A stretch of 64,000 nucleotides of DNA, taken from Tipula vernalis (lineage: Eukaryota; Arthropoda; Insecta; Diptera; Tipulidae). Below are positions 1 through 11,117 of this stretch, one piece after another. Every line of letters begins with the position of its first letter. Positions within the stretch are counted from its first letter, which is position 1. Position numbers and translations under genes: made by a program. The notes beneath the pieces were generated by a model that ran no database searches, was not told the origin of the DNA, and was given only the letters and a program-made list of their open reading frames with translations. The stretch spans positions 251,157,461 through 251,221,460 of the forward strand of contig OY282559.1 in NCBI GenBank assembly GCA_958295665.1. The letters run 5' to 3'.

Positions 1-149
1 AATTACGAGAATATTCGGAAAGCAATCCGACAGCTTTTTTCTCGCAGATATATGTATTTAGAGCCCCGTCTGATGTTATGTTATTTTGGGAATGTCTAGG
101 CTGCTGAAGCAACAGCTTATTTTACCTATTTTGTGGAGCTGCCGCTGAC

Positions 150-152
<3 letters not shown>
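1..152. other. unassigned AT-rich sequence
   Basis: No gene or RNA is recognised. A stretch near position 62 (GAGCCCCGTCTG followed by ATGTTATGTTATTTT) loosely resembles the inverted-repeat element at 2937-3052, so it may be a decayed relative. Confidence 0.3.

Positions 153-231
<79 letters not shown>
153..231. repeat. (TA)n microsatellite
   Basis: About 79 bp of uninterrupted alternating T and A. Read in frame it gives a Tyr-Ile repeat peptide, which is an artefact and not a protein. Confidence 0.98.
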
Positions 232-233
<2 letters not shown>

Positions 234-979
234 ATCAAATAACTTAGTGCTATGCTTAGTTCAAACCCAAGTTTAACTTGAGTAAAATCGAAAATAACGA
301 ATGATATTTGACTATTGACAAAAAGCCTCGAAAACTTCGAAGATCCCATAAAATATCAAAAATCCCGAAATTATTGTAATTCGGTTACGTATTAGACATA
401 TAAGACATTTACAATGTATAAAATAAAACTTTATTTCAAAAAAATGTTTAAAACCACAAAATCCCAAAATCAGCACGCCTGGAGGCCGATTTTGTAAGCG
501 ATATGAGTTTCAAAATTTTTCTGAAAATGTGACAAATGCGTTTATGCATTTTCTCATAATCGTACATAACAACATGTTTTGTCGAAATTGCGACTTTATG
601 AATTGTGAGTTCTGGAAAATTCGTAACTCGAAACGCGCGAAATACACAATCACCAAGCAGAGGTAGCCCTACTGGATGCAATTGAAATTTGGAGGGATTA
701 TAATAATTGTTACTGTCAATTAAAAGTGCAATAAAAGCTTCAATATTAATTATACAATCCGGTTAGACCGGTTAACCAAACGTCAATAATCACTAATGAA
801 AATTAAGATTTAAAAATAAAATAAAACAATAATTGGTTTTAATCAAATCAATTTGTGTATAAGCTAAAATTGTTAAAAATCAAATATTTTGATTAATTGC
901 GTACTTGAATATTTAAATCAACAGCCGCCCGTCAATAATTGTTTGTTTTATTTATGTTCTTTCAAAAATGATACGAGTA
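232..979. other. unassigned AT-rich sequence
   Basis: No coding signal is convincing. A single ACCGGTT-type palindrome lies near 755-775 and matches the motif that clusters at 5405-5490. Parts of 480-900 weakly resemble 6170-6640 (similar words around CATAATCGT and GAAAATTARGATTTAAA), which may be very old copies of one repeat. Confidence 0.3.
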
Positions 980-2224
980 CCACCAGAGCCTTCTAGAATA
1001 TAGAGCCATAATCAAACGTCATAATTTTTTAGAAGCTTTTTTTAATAGTATAACCACAGATAATAATTAAGCTCTTCACTGTTCGCCGTATATTTTTCGA
1101 ACTTTCGTACATGCTAAATTTATCTTTAGTTTTACAAGTATACGTGAGATATCTATAGTTGTTTACAGAAAATACGAAAAAATATTATTTAATAATAAAA
1201 TTATTACACGTCTTAATATTTTGTGAATTTGTTTTGCTTTACCTACAATTTTTGAACTTGAAATTTCCCCAGTACAGCGATTTTGGTCGCAAAATGAAGA
1301 TTGAGTTGAAAATTACCAGAAGGCATAGTATTGGTAAAAGTGTGTCTGTTCGAAGTTCGTTTGTTTGATGCCTATAAGAAAGATAATATGGCATGAATAA
1401 GAGGGAAAACATGATACAAATCAGAGATATAAGCTCACAAGAGAACGATAGAGAGAATGTATTAAAATAGTGACTGCACTTTATTATGTTATTGTATACT
1501 TGCACATATGACTCAGAAACAAACAACAAATTCCAAAATAAAAAATAAAAAAGTTACGAATGTGGTGGGCGAACATTGCTTACGTTAAAAACCATTTATT
1601 GAACAGAATGGCTTAGGTTAAAACAACAATAGATACAAAAATACGAATTGTAAGTTGTTAAGTTGTTGTTTGTACTCAATGATTTTCATTGTGGAAAATA
1701 GACTACTACAATAAAAATATTTGACCGCACACAATAGCAACATATTATACGCCGTGTACATATACAAAATTTTCCGTACTCAATCCTCATTTTGCGACCA
1801 AAATCAATATGATATTCAGGTGGTTATTTTTGGTTCTTGTTTATCAAATTTGTGCAGCAATGTATGTAATGTGTATTGACTTAGTGACCACACGATTTGT
1901 AGTAAAGTTTTATTTTAATTTGACCAGAATGATGTTATTATGAAAATTTTATAAATTTTGGTGTAAATAAACCAATTACTACAAGAAAATGAAATCGATT
2001 TACTTAAAAGACATTCATATAGTACATTTAAATTCAAACGTTTACGAATATATCTCAGAGGTAGTAATTTAGAATTGGTAGCGTTTTCTTTTAACAATTT
2101 GTCTTAGGAAAAAAACTGATTTCCCATATGTTTTATGAAAAGTTTGGTTTTTTCCTCGTTTCTAATTCCTTTATAAAAGCTCTTTTTTTAAGATTATGGC
2201 TTTGTATAACCTAGGTTGCTTTGG
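980..2224. mobile_element. TA-flanked inverted-repeat DNA element, copy 1
   Basis: The two ends form an imperfect inverted repeat of about 40 bp. The inner part is well conserved: TAGAGCCATAATC at 1001 against GATTATGGCTTTG at 2192. The outer part is weaker (ACCAccAGAGCC... and the complement of ...GGTTGCTTTGGT). A TA dinucleotide flanks both ends (978-979 and 2225-2226), as in Tc1/mariner-type insertions. The interior is collinear, in inverse orientation, with 46464-47387, which confirms a dispersed repeat. No transposase is recognised inside, so it is probably non-autonomous or fully decayed. The superfamily is inferred only from the TA flanks. Confidence 0.7.
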
Positions 2225-2936
2225 TACCACTCACAATAATCAGATCTTTGCTTCAGTTTGCGGGAAAACTACATTGTAATGAATCTTTAATAATTAAAGA
2301 AAATTAGGTTTTCGTGAAACGCTATTATTTATGGAGTTACAAAGGTCGTCGGTAGTTTTATTTTAACGACAAATAATGGAATTCTTCTTATAATTCTTTT
2401 ATTTTTATTTTTCTTATAATTTGCAGTAGCGCTTGCTTACATTTAGGCGCATGGAATACCGAATAAACCTATGCTGGGCTGAGGCTTCGGGGTTGGAACT
2501 TGGAGGGCGTACAGTTACTATTCAAGTATAGTTTGAAATGAGTTAAAGTATTAGCAAGTTTTCTATTTTTGCACATATTTTTACATTTTTTTTTTAATAT
2601 TATTTTAAAAATTACAACTTTTCAAAATCTTAGTCGATTGCAAAACGGCATATTTTCATAACTAGCTAGTTAGGAAATGAAGAATATTTAACAACGGATT
2701 CATTTCAACACCAGTTTGTGCCTGCTTCATTTACAATAAAAATTGAAATTAATTTGAAATTTTATTTAAAGGTTTTTTTTTGTGAAAATTTGAATTTACA
2801 GTTTTCTTTAAAAATTAGAAAAATCTTGTGTGCAACACATTAGGAAATGTCGTTTTGCATAACTTGTGCGATTTTGATATCACACTAGTTACACAAAATG
2901 AGGCATTTCCGAACTGGTTGCATAAATAGCTAATAC
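2225..2936. other. unassigned AT-rich sequence
   Basis: No gene, RNA or clear repeat was identified in this 0.7 kb stretch. Confidence 0.4.
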
Positions 2937-3052
2937 GCCCGATTCTGCCTTCCAAAATTTTATGTTATGCTATGTTATTTTTGTTTTTTCAATACAAATT
3001 CATATATAGAAAGCGGGTAAATAAAATAACATAACATGAATTTTATCGGGCC
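2937..3052. repeat. small inverted-repeat (MITE-like) element with GCCCGAT ends
   Basis: The left arm starts GCCCGATTCTG and runs through ATTTTATGTTATG...TTATTTT. The right arm (3023-3052) is AAAATAACATAACAT...ATCGGGC. The arms pair with a loop of about 40 bp. The same terminal word GCCCGATTCTG occurs as an inverted pair at 54091-54178, which suggests a small non-autonomous family. No coding capacity and no clear target duplication. Confidence 0.5.
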
Positions 3053-4484
3053 CAATATTCAATATGTCGTTGAATATAAATTGAATATTATGCAAAATTG
3101 TTTTATCTGACTCATTGTAAATAAAATGCTAAACTCGTGCCGCCAGCCTAAGAATTCACGATTGATAGCCAACCATTCGTAAAAATGATGTTGAATTAAT
3201 TCAAAAGTTGTCTGCTAAATTTTCTTTAGTACCAGGGGAGTTGCAAATTAAGTATTTCTGTATTTTAAGAAGTACTTGTAAGTATTTTAAGTGTGGTTCC
3301 CTCCTAAACTGATTAAATCATATACCTATTTACGTTTTTATATGTAATTTAATGATATTTTGTAAGATAAAATAATTCAGATTAAAATGTTCACATCATG
3401 ACATTAATTAATTGTCTTGGTACTACAGTTATGTATTATTGATTAAAAAACTTTTTGACAATTTGCCAATAATTTTTAATTCTTCTCTCATTGAATCGAT
3501 TTAAGTATTTTATTGTTGTTATTGTGTTCTGAAAAAATATATATTTTGTAACAGAGCCAAAAAAAAGTACACAAAATGCTTTTTTGATGATTTTGAGTAC
3601 ATACACCTTTATTGGACATGTATTCGAAACACTTTGATGCTTTACGAATATTCAATTTTCTATATTGAGTTTCTGTTAGACTGAATTTCTCTTAAGTCAT
3701 TAAGAAAGTTATAAAAAAATGTCGTTGCCGATTCGCTAAATAAATTTATTTAACCTCCAGCATCGACTGTAATTTTTAATAAGCTTAAAATAAGGTATAG
3801 TGAAAATAATATCACGATGAAACTCATTTTTGCGTCGAAGTGTGCGGCTAACAGTGAAGTAGTTAAAAAAAATTAAAAATTTGGAGAAGGGGGAAAAAAT
3901 ATAAATAAAGATATGTGAAATTTGATTCCATTACATAACATAATTCGTATTGGAAAATAATAAAAATTCTTTGTACAATAGTTAAATTCTAAAATAACAT
4001 ATCAACGGCGAGAAATGCAAAATGTGTAAGTTCATTTTTTTAAAGTTGCATTTTTCATATTAAACGAAAGAAAGACAAAAAGTTACGTTAAAGTGGGTGG
4101 TCCGAAACTTCAATTTATAAGAGTATGATCTACTCTAAAAATGATTATTAAATTATTCTAAAATGAAAGCCAGTTAAAAGTAATTGTGTGAAGGTTTAAT
4201 AGGTATAACTATGTACGTTAAGGTGAACAAATTAAGAAATAAAATTAGTGTTTACATAAAGGCAGTAACCGATAGTGCAATAGTTTCCATTGTCCCCCGA
4301 AAAAAATTGTTTTTGGACTTACAGACTTTCCATTTCTGCAAAGAAGATCAAAACCCAGATAAGTATTTCGCTTTTTCGTTTGATCTACGATATCTCAAAT
4401 TATCAGTTTCTGTTGCTTACTATAAGCGAAATATATACCATATATGTATATAGGTTTTGGTATTAATCTATGAAATCTATTCTG
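3053..4484. other. unassigned AT-rich sequence
   Basis: No recognisable gene. An 89-codon open stretch at 4184-4453 shows no family motif and has the composition of random AT-rich DNA. Confidence 0.4.
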
Positions 4485-4811
4485 GGGCTCAAGGCACTCC
4501 CAACTCTTTCGCAGTTCACTTTTACCGTCCTACTTTACGCAGTAGTAGCCAAATCGAGGACGTACGGCTATAAACCCGTTTTGTATAAACCACCTGCACA
4601 TTGCATTGATTCATGCCAACCTACAGGGCTAACTTGAAAGGTGGGTCGGCCGATGGATTCTGCACTCTTAACAGGGGGTCATAGATTGTTCATATCCATT
4701 ACCAATGGTAACCAGATGGTGAAAAATCATTTTTGCATCGCGCCTATAGGGATTCGAACCCGGTACCTCCTAATCCAACCGCCGCAGCTTAAACCACTGC
4801 GCCGTATAGAG
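4485..4811 (-). mobile_element. tRNA-derived SINE, full-length-like copy
   Basis: On the minus strand the 5' end carries RNA polymerase III promoter boxes: an A-box-like GGCGCAGTGGTTT (complement of 4791-4803) and a B-box GGGTTCGAATCCC (complement of 4749-4761), about 29 bp apart as in a tRNA. A body of about 250 bp follows. Its distal 170 bp recurs at 8508-8679, so this is a dispersed repeat with a tRNA head and not a working tRNA. No acceptor or anticodon stem can be closed convincingly. Confidence 0.75.
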
Positions 4812-4856
4812 GTTCTTCATAAAAAATTTCATAATTTTCATGACAACAAAGTTCAT

Positions 4857-5290
4857 TGTGACGGTGACACCTAGGGTGTAATAGGACAAGTTAAATTAAT
4901 AGCTCAATGTTTTAATGTAGTAAAATGGAATTTTCCATGATAAAACTGTTCTAAATGTTTCTACACTATTCTTACTGGAAAAGTCATGAACTTTCTAGAC
5001 GTTTGGTTTGTCTATGTAAATAAACAGGCGAACCATATCGAATTGGAATCATTAGTATTTGGTAAGCGATATTGTGAAGATTAAAAAAGTGTTTTAGTGC
5101 GATATAAAAATTATAAGTGATCGGTAAAATTGTGCAAAAATTAAAAAGGTAATTTGCAAATTATAGTTAAAAAAAATTGTGTTGTAATAATTCTTGTGTT
5201 CAATAAATAAATTCGTTGGTAATAAATTGAATTGTTTTGTTTTTATTCACAATCCAGTGATTCGAACCTATTCAGCAAGTTCAAACCAAA
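4857..5290 (+). mobile_element. solo LTR of a Ty3/gypsy retrotransposon
   Basis: Begins TGTGACGGTGACACCTAGGG and aligns with the 3' LTR of the gypsy relic at 59056 and, inverted, with 54229-54664. Shared blocks include AATGGAATTTTCCATGA, ACTGGAAAAGTCATGAA and TTCACAATCCAGTGATTCGAA. No internal region adjoins it, so it is a solo or truncated LTR. The right end is uncertain, because similarity fades after about 5277. Confidence 0.8.
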
Positions 5291-5404
5291 GCAAGAGCAT
5301 ATTATAGCATACAGTGACATGTGCACCGGACAAAGCTTAGCTGAAAATAACATAAATGTTATTGACCACAAATTTCTTTTGTTGCGTCATTAATATTGCC
5401 AACT

Positions 5405-5495
5405 GACCGGTTTTGAACCGGTCCGGCCGGTTTTCACAGCAATAAGCCGGTCACCGGTCGGACAGCTGACCGGCTGAACAAATGACCGGTTTTCA
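5405..5495. promoter_or_regulatory. cluster of ACCGGT/CCGGTT motifs
   Basis: Within about 90 bp of otherwise AT-rich DNA the words GACCGGTT, GAACCGGTCCGG, CCGGTT, CCGGTCACCGGT, GACCGG and GACCGGTT occur in close succession. AACCGGTT resembles the consensus of Grainyhead/CP2 transcription factors in insects. Whether these sites bind anything is inference. A second, shorter cluster lies in the duplicate at 5746-5785. Confidence 0.3.
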
Positions 5496-5680
5496 ATGAA
5501 ATTCAGTTAAATCATCATTTTTAATGTATTGAAGAAAATTCGAAGTGGTCAAATAAAAATTTCGTTAGTAATAGGATTTATCACCAAAGCTGGTTGGTAT
5601 ATGAATGCAATGCATGAATTGCAAGCGTAAAGAAATTCAGTTCAACAAACCGCGTAGCAAAAATATTTTTATTTAATTTC
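5458..5680. repeat. direct repeat A (about 223 bp)
   Basis: Starts TCGGACAGCTGACCGG and is nearly identical to 5746-5967, with a few substitutions and 1-2 bp indels. The two copies are separated by 65 bp, giving a period of 288 bp. There is no coding content. This is a local tandem duplication carrying part of the ACCGGT cluster. Confidence 0.9.
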
Positions 5681-5745
5681 ACATGGAAGATCCATAATGA
5701 ATTGATCAAAAAGCAATATTATCGCAGGATCAATTACTGGTACTC

Positions 5746-5967
5746 TCGGACAGCTGACCGGCTGAACTATTGACCGGTTTTCAATGAAATTCAGTTAAAT
5801 CATCATTTTTAATGTATTGAAGAAAATTCGAAGTGGTCAAATAAAAATTTCGTTAGTCATAGGATTTATTACCAAAGCTGGTTGGTATATGAATGCAATG
5901 ATGAATTGCAAGCGTAAAGAAATTCAGTTCAACAAACCGCGTAGCAAAAATATTTTATTTAATTTCA
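5746..5967. repeat. direct repeat B (about 222 bp)
   Basis: Second copy of 5458-5680. It carries two ACCGG motifs at its start. A 60-codon open stretch inside is non-coding in copy A because of the small indels, so it is not a gene. Confidence 0.9.
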
Positions 5968-8337
5968 ATTACTCGAATAAAATTAGAATTCTAGAATAAT
6001 CTTAAAAAAACAATAAATCACCACCAATCCCAAGCAATTCAAAAATACAGACAAACATCTTTCTCGGAAAAATAACTGGAAGACGACGTCAATGTTGAAT
6101 TACTTTGATGTCAAATCACTTAACGCTAGTCAACCCCAGACATCTATATGTTAATCCAAACAACTGAAAACCTCGGGTTTCAAGTATTATAAGTTTGAGA
6201 TTTTTTCTGAAATTTTTGATTCGAGTTCTCGTAATAACACGTTCATAATCGTGTTTTCTTAATAACCCATGACCCGTTTTGATTTCCCCACCAGAAATAT
6301 CCTCAGCCGCTATGACGCTGAGTCTAAGCAGCCATGTCATATTTTCGAATAATTTGTTTGTAGTATTGTATTATAGCAAAGAGAACAACTTTTGGTTGTT
6401 TTTGAAGAAAATGTTAATGTCTTCTAATGAAAATTAGGATTTAAATATAATACAAATACCGCCACTGTTTATTACGGCCTTTTTTATAATCTATGCAGTC
6501 CATTTTTGCAAATTTTTATGTGTATGCCTTCGCTTCAAAAAAATTTGGAAAATATTTTCTGTATACGTAGTTAAAAATCAGATGTTTTAGGGAATTGATC
6601 ACGGTAACTTCACATTAAAATTCGAACATCGTACTTACCAACCAAAAGTTTTATGTTTCTTAAATGAAATGTGATAAATAGAATAATACTGAAAGATAGA
6701 TTATAAATAAAATTGAATTATTATTCCACTGGTTATCTGGAAAAATGCATGTTTAATTTTTTTTTCTAACATTGATACTGAATAGATGTTTTAGTTTAAT
6801 CGGCAATCAGTGGAAGAACAGGATAGCAAATTTCGCAGTAGAATTATAATGGTTCTTGAAAATTTCAAGTTCCCTTGCTCTGAATTTAAAAATTTTATTA
6901 GAGATAGCTAACTGATGTTGGCAAAATTTCAAGAAGAAAGAATAAAAAAAAAAATAAAAATAACGAGAAGAATTCGAACGCATCCGTGGGTAAGTTTCCT
7001 TTTTAGATCTTTTAAGTTAGTTTCTCAAAATTCCTAAAAGATACTTTTGTGTTGGCCACACCTCAATGTTTTTCTTTCATTTATGCAAAGAGATTAACCT
7101 ATAGAGCAGAAACAAATTGTTTCCCCTTATAAAATCTTCTATTTGAAACGTGGACAGTTGGAGAGAGATGGATGTATATGGTTGGTTACAAATATTATAT
7201 GGTTGATCTTTCTTTTACGTAAACAAACCATTTAGTTTTTATTGTTGTTATAAAGTGGTTGAGGGTAGTTTCGTGAAAATTAAAAATTTTCAAAATTTTC
7301 AAATAAAACAAAACAATTAAAAAAAAACATAATTAATTATTAATTGTTAAAATTGTTGAAGGGTTGATTTGTTTCCAATTTTTACCAGGGCCGTACTAAA
7401 AGTGAAAAATTAGATTTTTAGAAAAGTTATTTTAATAAAAAGTTGAATTTAATAATAATTATCCGTGTATTTCCAACTAAAATATAAATATTTTTCAATT
7501 GTTTTATTCTAAGCAACCCACTTCATTCCCATCCATTGGATAAATGCCTAAATATGGCCCTAATCTATTTTAGTCTTTCTATTTTTCGCGCAGAATCTTC
7601 CATGCTTGACATTTGTTTATTCCTAGTCTATTTTATTTTAAAGTCTTTGCATTTAAAAAATTGGTTTTCGAAGTGGTCTCTGTCGATCTATCTTTCTGTG
7701 TCGTCTCTATAGCACAGATGGTTTAACCTTTAACCAATCGAACTTAAATTTTATATTTAAGCGAAAATTGGCAAACCGGAAGTGGCGGCATCCATGGGCG
7801 ACAGAATTTAGAGAAAAATTATAAGAACAAAATGTCAAAAAAAAAAAAAAAATTAAAAACAAAATAAACAATTAACAATTTTACAAATTAATAAGTTTTA
7901 AAATTTTCCGTTTATGAAAGAAAGTCGCATGTTGGCTCTCGTCAATTGTTTTATCTGACGTTTATTGTTTTACCTCTGACTAAGGTAAAACAGACAGAGA
8001 TCTCGTTGGAGTTATGGAAATAGCATTATAGAAAAGGGATCATTTATATACTCCTCAAAACTATTATAATACAACAAAGAATTGCCGAAAAAATAGCTTA
8101 AAGTTAGGTTTTAAGGAAACAAGAAGATTTTGTCTCAACCAAATCTCTAGAAGAGGCAATATCAAACTGGAAAAAATACGGACGGAGAAATTATAAAATG
8201 GCTGAAAATATGCTAGAGCATTAAAAAGGATGAACCGCACGAAATTTAAAAAAAAAAAAACTAGTATAGAATCAAATACTCCATTTAAAGTAATTTTTTT
8301 ATTAGGAAAATAAGGAAGATCCAAACATTTCAGCCAA
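5968..8337. other. unassigned AT-rich sequence
   Basis: Contains A/T homopolymers and short open frames without family motifs. No RNA gene or mobile element boundary was identified in this 2.4 kb. Confidence 0.35.
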
Positions 8338-8478
8338 AATGACTATGCTGCCACTGTATAAAACGTCAAGACCTATAAAAAGGAAATACAGCGATATGAT
8401 AAGTTTACTGCCTTACATACCACTTAATAATATTACCATGAATATGTACTTCACTATGCAAACTGTAAAGGAGAAATA
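8338..8478 (+). other. short coding-like fragment, unrecognised
   Basis: A 46-codon frame starting at ATG 8338 encodes a peptide with RPIKRKYSDMISLLPYIP near its middle. The basic run followed by SDMISLLPYIP is vaguely like segments of uncharacterised insect transposases, but I cannot assign a family. It could be a chance frame. It lies directly upstream of the headless SINE. Confidence 0.2.
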
Positions 8479-8507
8479 AGTTTTTTCCTTCCTCTATGCA
8501 GTCTTTT

Positions 8508-8679
8508 CTAGGGTTCAAGGCACTCCCAACTCTTTCGCAGTTCATTTTACCGTCCTACTTTACGCCGAAGTAGCCAAATCGAGGACGTACGGCTATAGAC
8601 CCGCTTTTTGTTTAAACCACCTGCACAGTGTATGGCTTTATGCCAACCTTTAGTGCTAACATGAAAGGTGGGTCGCAAA
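8508..8679 (-). mobile_element. tRNA-derived SINE, 5'-truncated copy
   Basis: Matches the distal body of the SINE at 4485-4811 through shared blocks such as CAAGGCACTCCCAACTCTTT and AATCGAGGACGTACGGCTAT. The tRNA head with A and B boxes is missing, as expected for incomplete reverse transcription. Confidence 0.8.
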
Positions 8680-9328
8680 GTCGTATAAATCCATTTGGAG
8701 CTAAAAAACGGTTTATTTTCATTAATAATTTTAATAATTATTATTGGATAATAAAATTTAACAGGTTTATAGTGCTAACGTTTTCCAATATTTTAAATTA
8801 ATTCAAATGGCAACCCTTAAATATCTCGATGTATGAAAAAATGGACCTCTACCACTTTCAAAAATAACAGCTCATTTACAACATTTAATTTACATTAGTG
8901 GCATTTATTGTTGTACAACAGAAACACAAGTGACCCATAGGGGCTAATTCTCGTTCTATAAAAAAACCAAAGTCTCTTTCATGTATAACATTTCAAACAA
9001 CGGCAATAAACGATTCTCGATGTACAAATGAAAACGAATCATGATAAAAAAACGCTGAATAAGTTGTTTTTATCATTCTACACTGTAAACAGACATTTTA
9101 TTGAGTTTCATATAGATTTCCGCTAGATGATTCAGCAAATGGTGTAAATATTAGCTAAATAAATGATAAAGTAGATTTAGTTAAACAGTTTTCGTCATTG
9201 TCTGTCAAAATATAAAATAAATTACAAAGATGGCCAAATTATTTTTAAAACTTAACTAAATTAATTATTTGGAGACTTTTCTTAAAAAAACGGAATAGTT
9301 TTTAAAATATTTACATATAAATTGACTG
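8680..9328. other. unassigned AT-rich sequence
   Basis: Nothing recognisable in about 650 bp. Confidence 0.4.
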
Positions 9329-9336
9329 CCAGGGGG
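9329..9336. repeat. target-site duplication of the hAT element, left
   Basis: CCAGGGGG directly before the terminal CAAGGCTGGG. The right partner CTAGGGGG is at 11736-11743. Confidence 0.6.
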
Positions 9337-9936
9337 CAAGGCTGGGCAGTAACAAATTACATGTATTTAAATTACGTAATTAACGTAATTTACGTAAATT
9401 ACAATTTGTAACAAACAAAACAACAACAACAATTTGTTTTTCCAATTAACAGTATCTTGTATTTTAATTACTTAAATTCTAAGTAATTGTAATTTGTATT
9501 TTAATTACCTCAGTTTTTGACATTTCTTATTTAAATTTTTACAAGGCTTAATCAAATCTGGGGCGGGATCATGAAATCCGCTGGGAAATGCCGGTCGTTT
9601 ATAAAACGTCACCGCTAACAAATCCGAACGGTAAAAAAACCGTATCATGAAATCCGGTCAGTAAAAATATTGAGCAAAATTTAAGTTCAGTGATTTTTGC
9701 TGTATCTAGCTGTCAAAAGTGAATGAAAACCATTGTTTTATTTAAATTTAAATTTAAAATATAAATACATAGTGTATTTTCAAAATAATTTTGTTTTTGT
9801 AAGAGAAATTGAGTTGTTAAAGAATTGGGGTTTAATATACCAAAAAATGTAGGTTATAAAGTGTGCATATTTGAAATAGAAATATCGTATCGAAACGTTA
9901 ATGAATTTTGTTAACATTTTATATTTTTATTAAAGG

Positions 9937-10573
9937 AATGTCTTAGAAAACTTCTTAGCGGCTGATTCTTCCGATGATGACGAAGTTGAACAAGTAGTTG
10001 AACTCGGCATTCGCTCGATCCGTCGAAATTTGAGAGACAAAAGTAATCCTCTTTTACTTGAAGAGTCCATGTAATTTTAGATTTAAACAACGATTTCGCT
10101 TGTCCAAACAAGCATTTCAATTTGTGGAAATGAAATTACGCCTGAGCTGGGCTAAAACTAGAGCGTCAATACTCCCTATTTTAAAATTATGTCTCGCCCT
10201 GGAAATTTTAAGTAGTGGGAATTACCAATCTGGTGTGGGTAATGACTCCCTCATTGGAATGGCACAGAGTACAGTTTCCTCAGTGTTTAGTGAAACTTTG
10301 GAAATAATGGAGCGTACTATGTGTTATGAATTTATTAAGTTTGAGCCCAGCCAAAATACAAAGCAAACATTTTACCAGAAATTTAATTTTACCGGCATTG
10401 TTGGCTGTGTGGACGGGACACACATTTACCGTCTTAAACCAAATGAAAACGAACATTCCTTTCTAAATAGAAAAGGTCGCCACAGTTTGAATGCAATGGT
10501 GGTAGGTTGGTTACATATTGATAAAATCTTAATGTTAATTAATAAAGTTTTTATATTGTACTATAACAGCTAA
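9937..10573 (+). pseudogene. PIF/Harbinger transposase, N-terminal half
   Basis: A frame from 9937 to a stop at 10072 ends with RDKSNPLLLEESM. Another frame resumes with FRFKQRFRLSKQAFQFV, the expected continuation, so a frameshift or stop separates them. The N-terminal helical domain is followed by FTGIVGCVDGTHIYRLKP, the first catalytic Asp block of the DDE_Tnp_4 family, and NRKGRHSLNAMVV. After about 10510 similarity stops. The blocks with the second Asp and the Glu are missing, so an internal deletion removed the C-terminal half. The family is clear and the product is dead. Confidence 0.88.
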
Positions 10574-10684
10574 CTTTACTCAGGTTGTGTAAAGATGAGT
10601 TATTACCCACATCGTTACTATCATTTGGTTCCTCTGAGGGAAGCAAATTGACATTTTCGATCATCAAGGTTGTCATGTTTTCGT

Positions 10685-11117
10685 TTAGAACGTTGATATT
10701 GGCCCAAATCTGTTTGAAGGTAGTCCATTTATAGTGGCCTCCAAACCAGCCGCTCTTGATATAAGGTTGTCATCAACCGAAATTTCCTTTAGCTGATATG
10801 GCCCGCCTCCAGTTTTTGTCAACTCACCCTTGTTGTTCTGAAGTTTTCTTTTAACAGACCATTTATGATCTTGCCATACCTAAAATACCCACAAAATAAT
10901 ATGAAATTGGGATTCATGAAATAATACGTTGTATACGTACTTTTTTCCAATCGGCTTCCGATTTGGTAGGGGACCATTAGAATTTAAAATATTTCTTAAA
11001 TTGACCCATAATTGGTTTTTCCGTTGCCGGGCCTGCGGCCCATTTAACAAACATCATTCATAAAATCTATTAGTTTTTTTTTTGTATAGGGTTTGTTGAT
11101 ATTTTTGGTTGATTCAT
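10685..11117 (-). pseudogene. Harbinger accessory Myb/SANT-like DNA-binding protein
   Basis: Read on the minus strand from an ATG at 11117. The fragments include LIDFMND, RKNQLWVNLRNILNSNGP and then DWKK|VWQDHKWSVKRKL, NNKGELTKTGGGPYQL and a C-terminus ending RFGPISTF before a stop at 10685. This is the pattern of the trihelix/MADF-like partner protein of PIF/Harbinger, which helps bring transposase to the DNA ends and nucleus. A 61-bp intron (10880-10940, GTACGT...TTTTAG) splits the WKK|VW block, and removing it restores the motif. At least two frameshifts upstream make it a relic. Confidence 0.75.
10880..10940 (-). other. intron in the Harbinger accessory gene
   Basis: On the minus strand the donor is AAAAAA|GTACGTATAC and the acceptor is TATTTTAG|GTATGG. 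The length of 61 bp is typical for small insect introns. The flanking codons join into Asp-Trp-Lys-Lys-Val-Trp. Confidence 0.7.

Noticed and set aside
122..349. Minus-strand open frame with a Tyr-Ile repeat
   Set aside because: It is a translation of the (TA)n microsatellite.
480..900. Repeat pair with 6170-6640
   Set aside because: Only scattered similar words in AT-rich DNA. By eye the similarity is too weak to call.
4742..4811. Functional tRNA gene on the minus strand
   Set aside because: A and B boxes are present, but the acceptor and anticodon stems do not close and the sequence continues into a dispersed SINE body.
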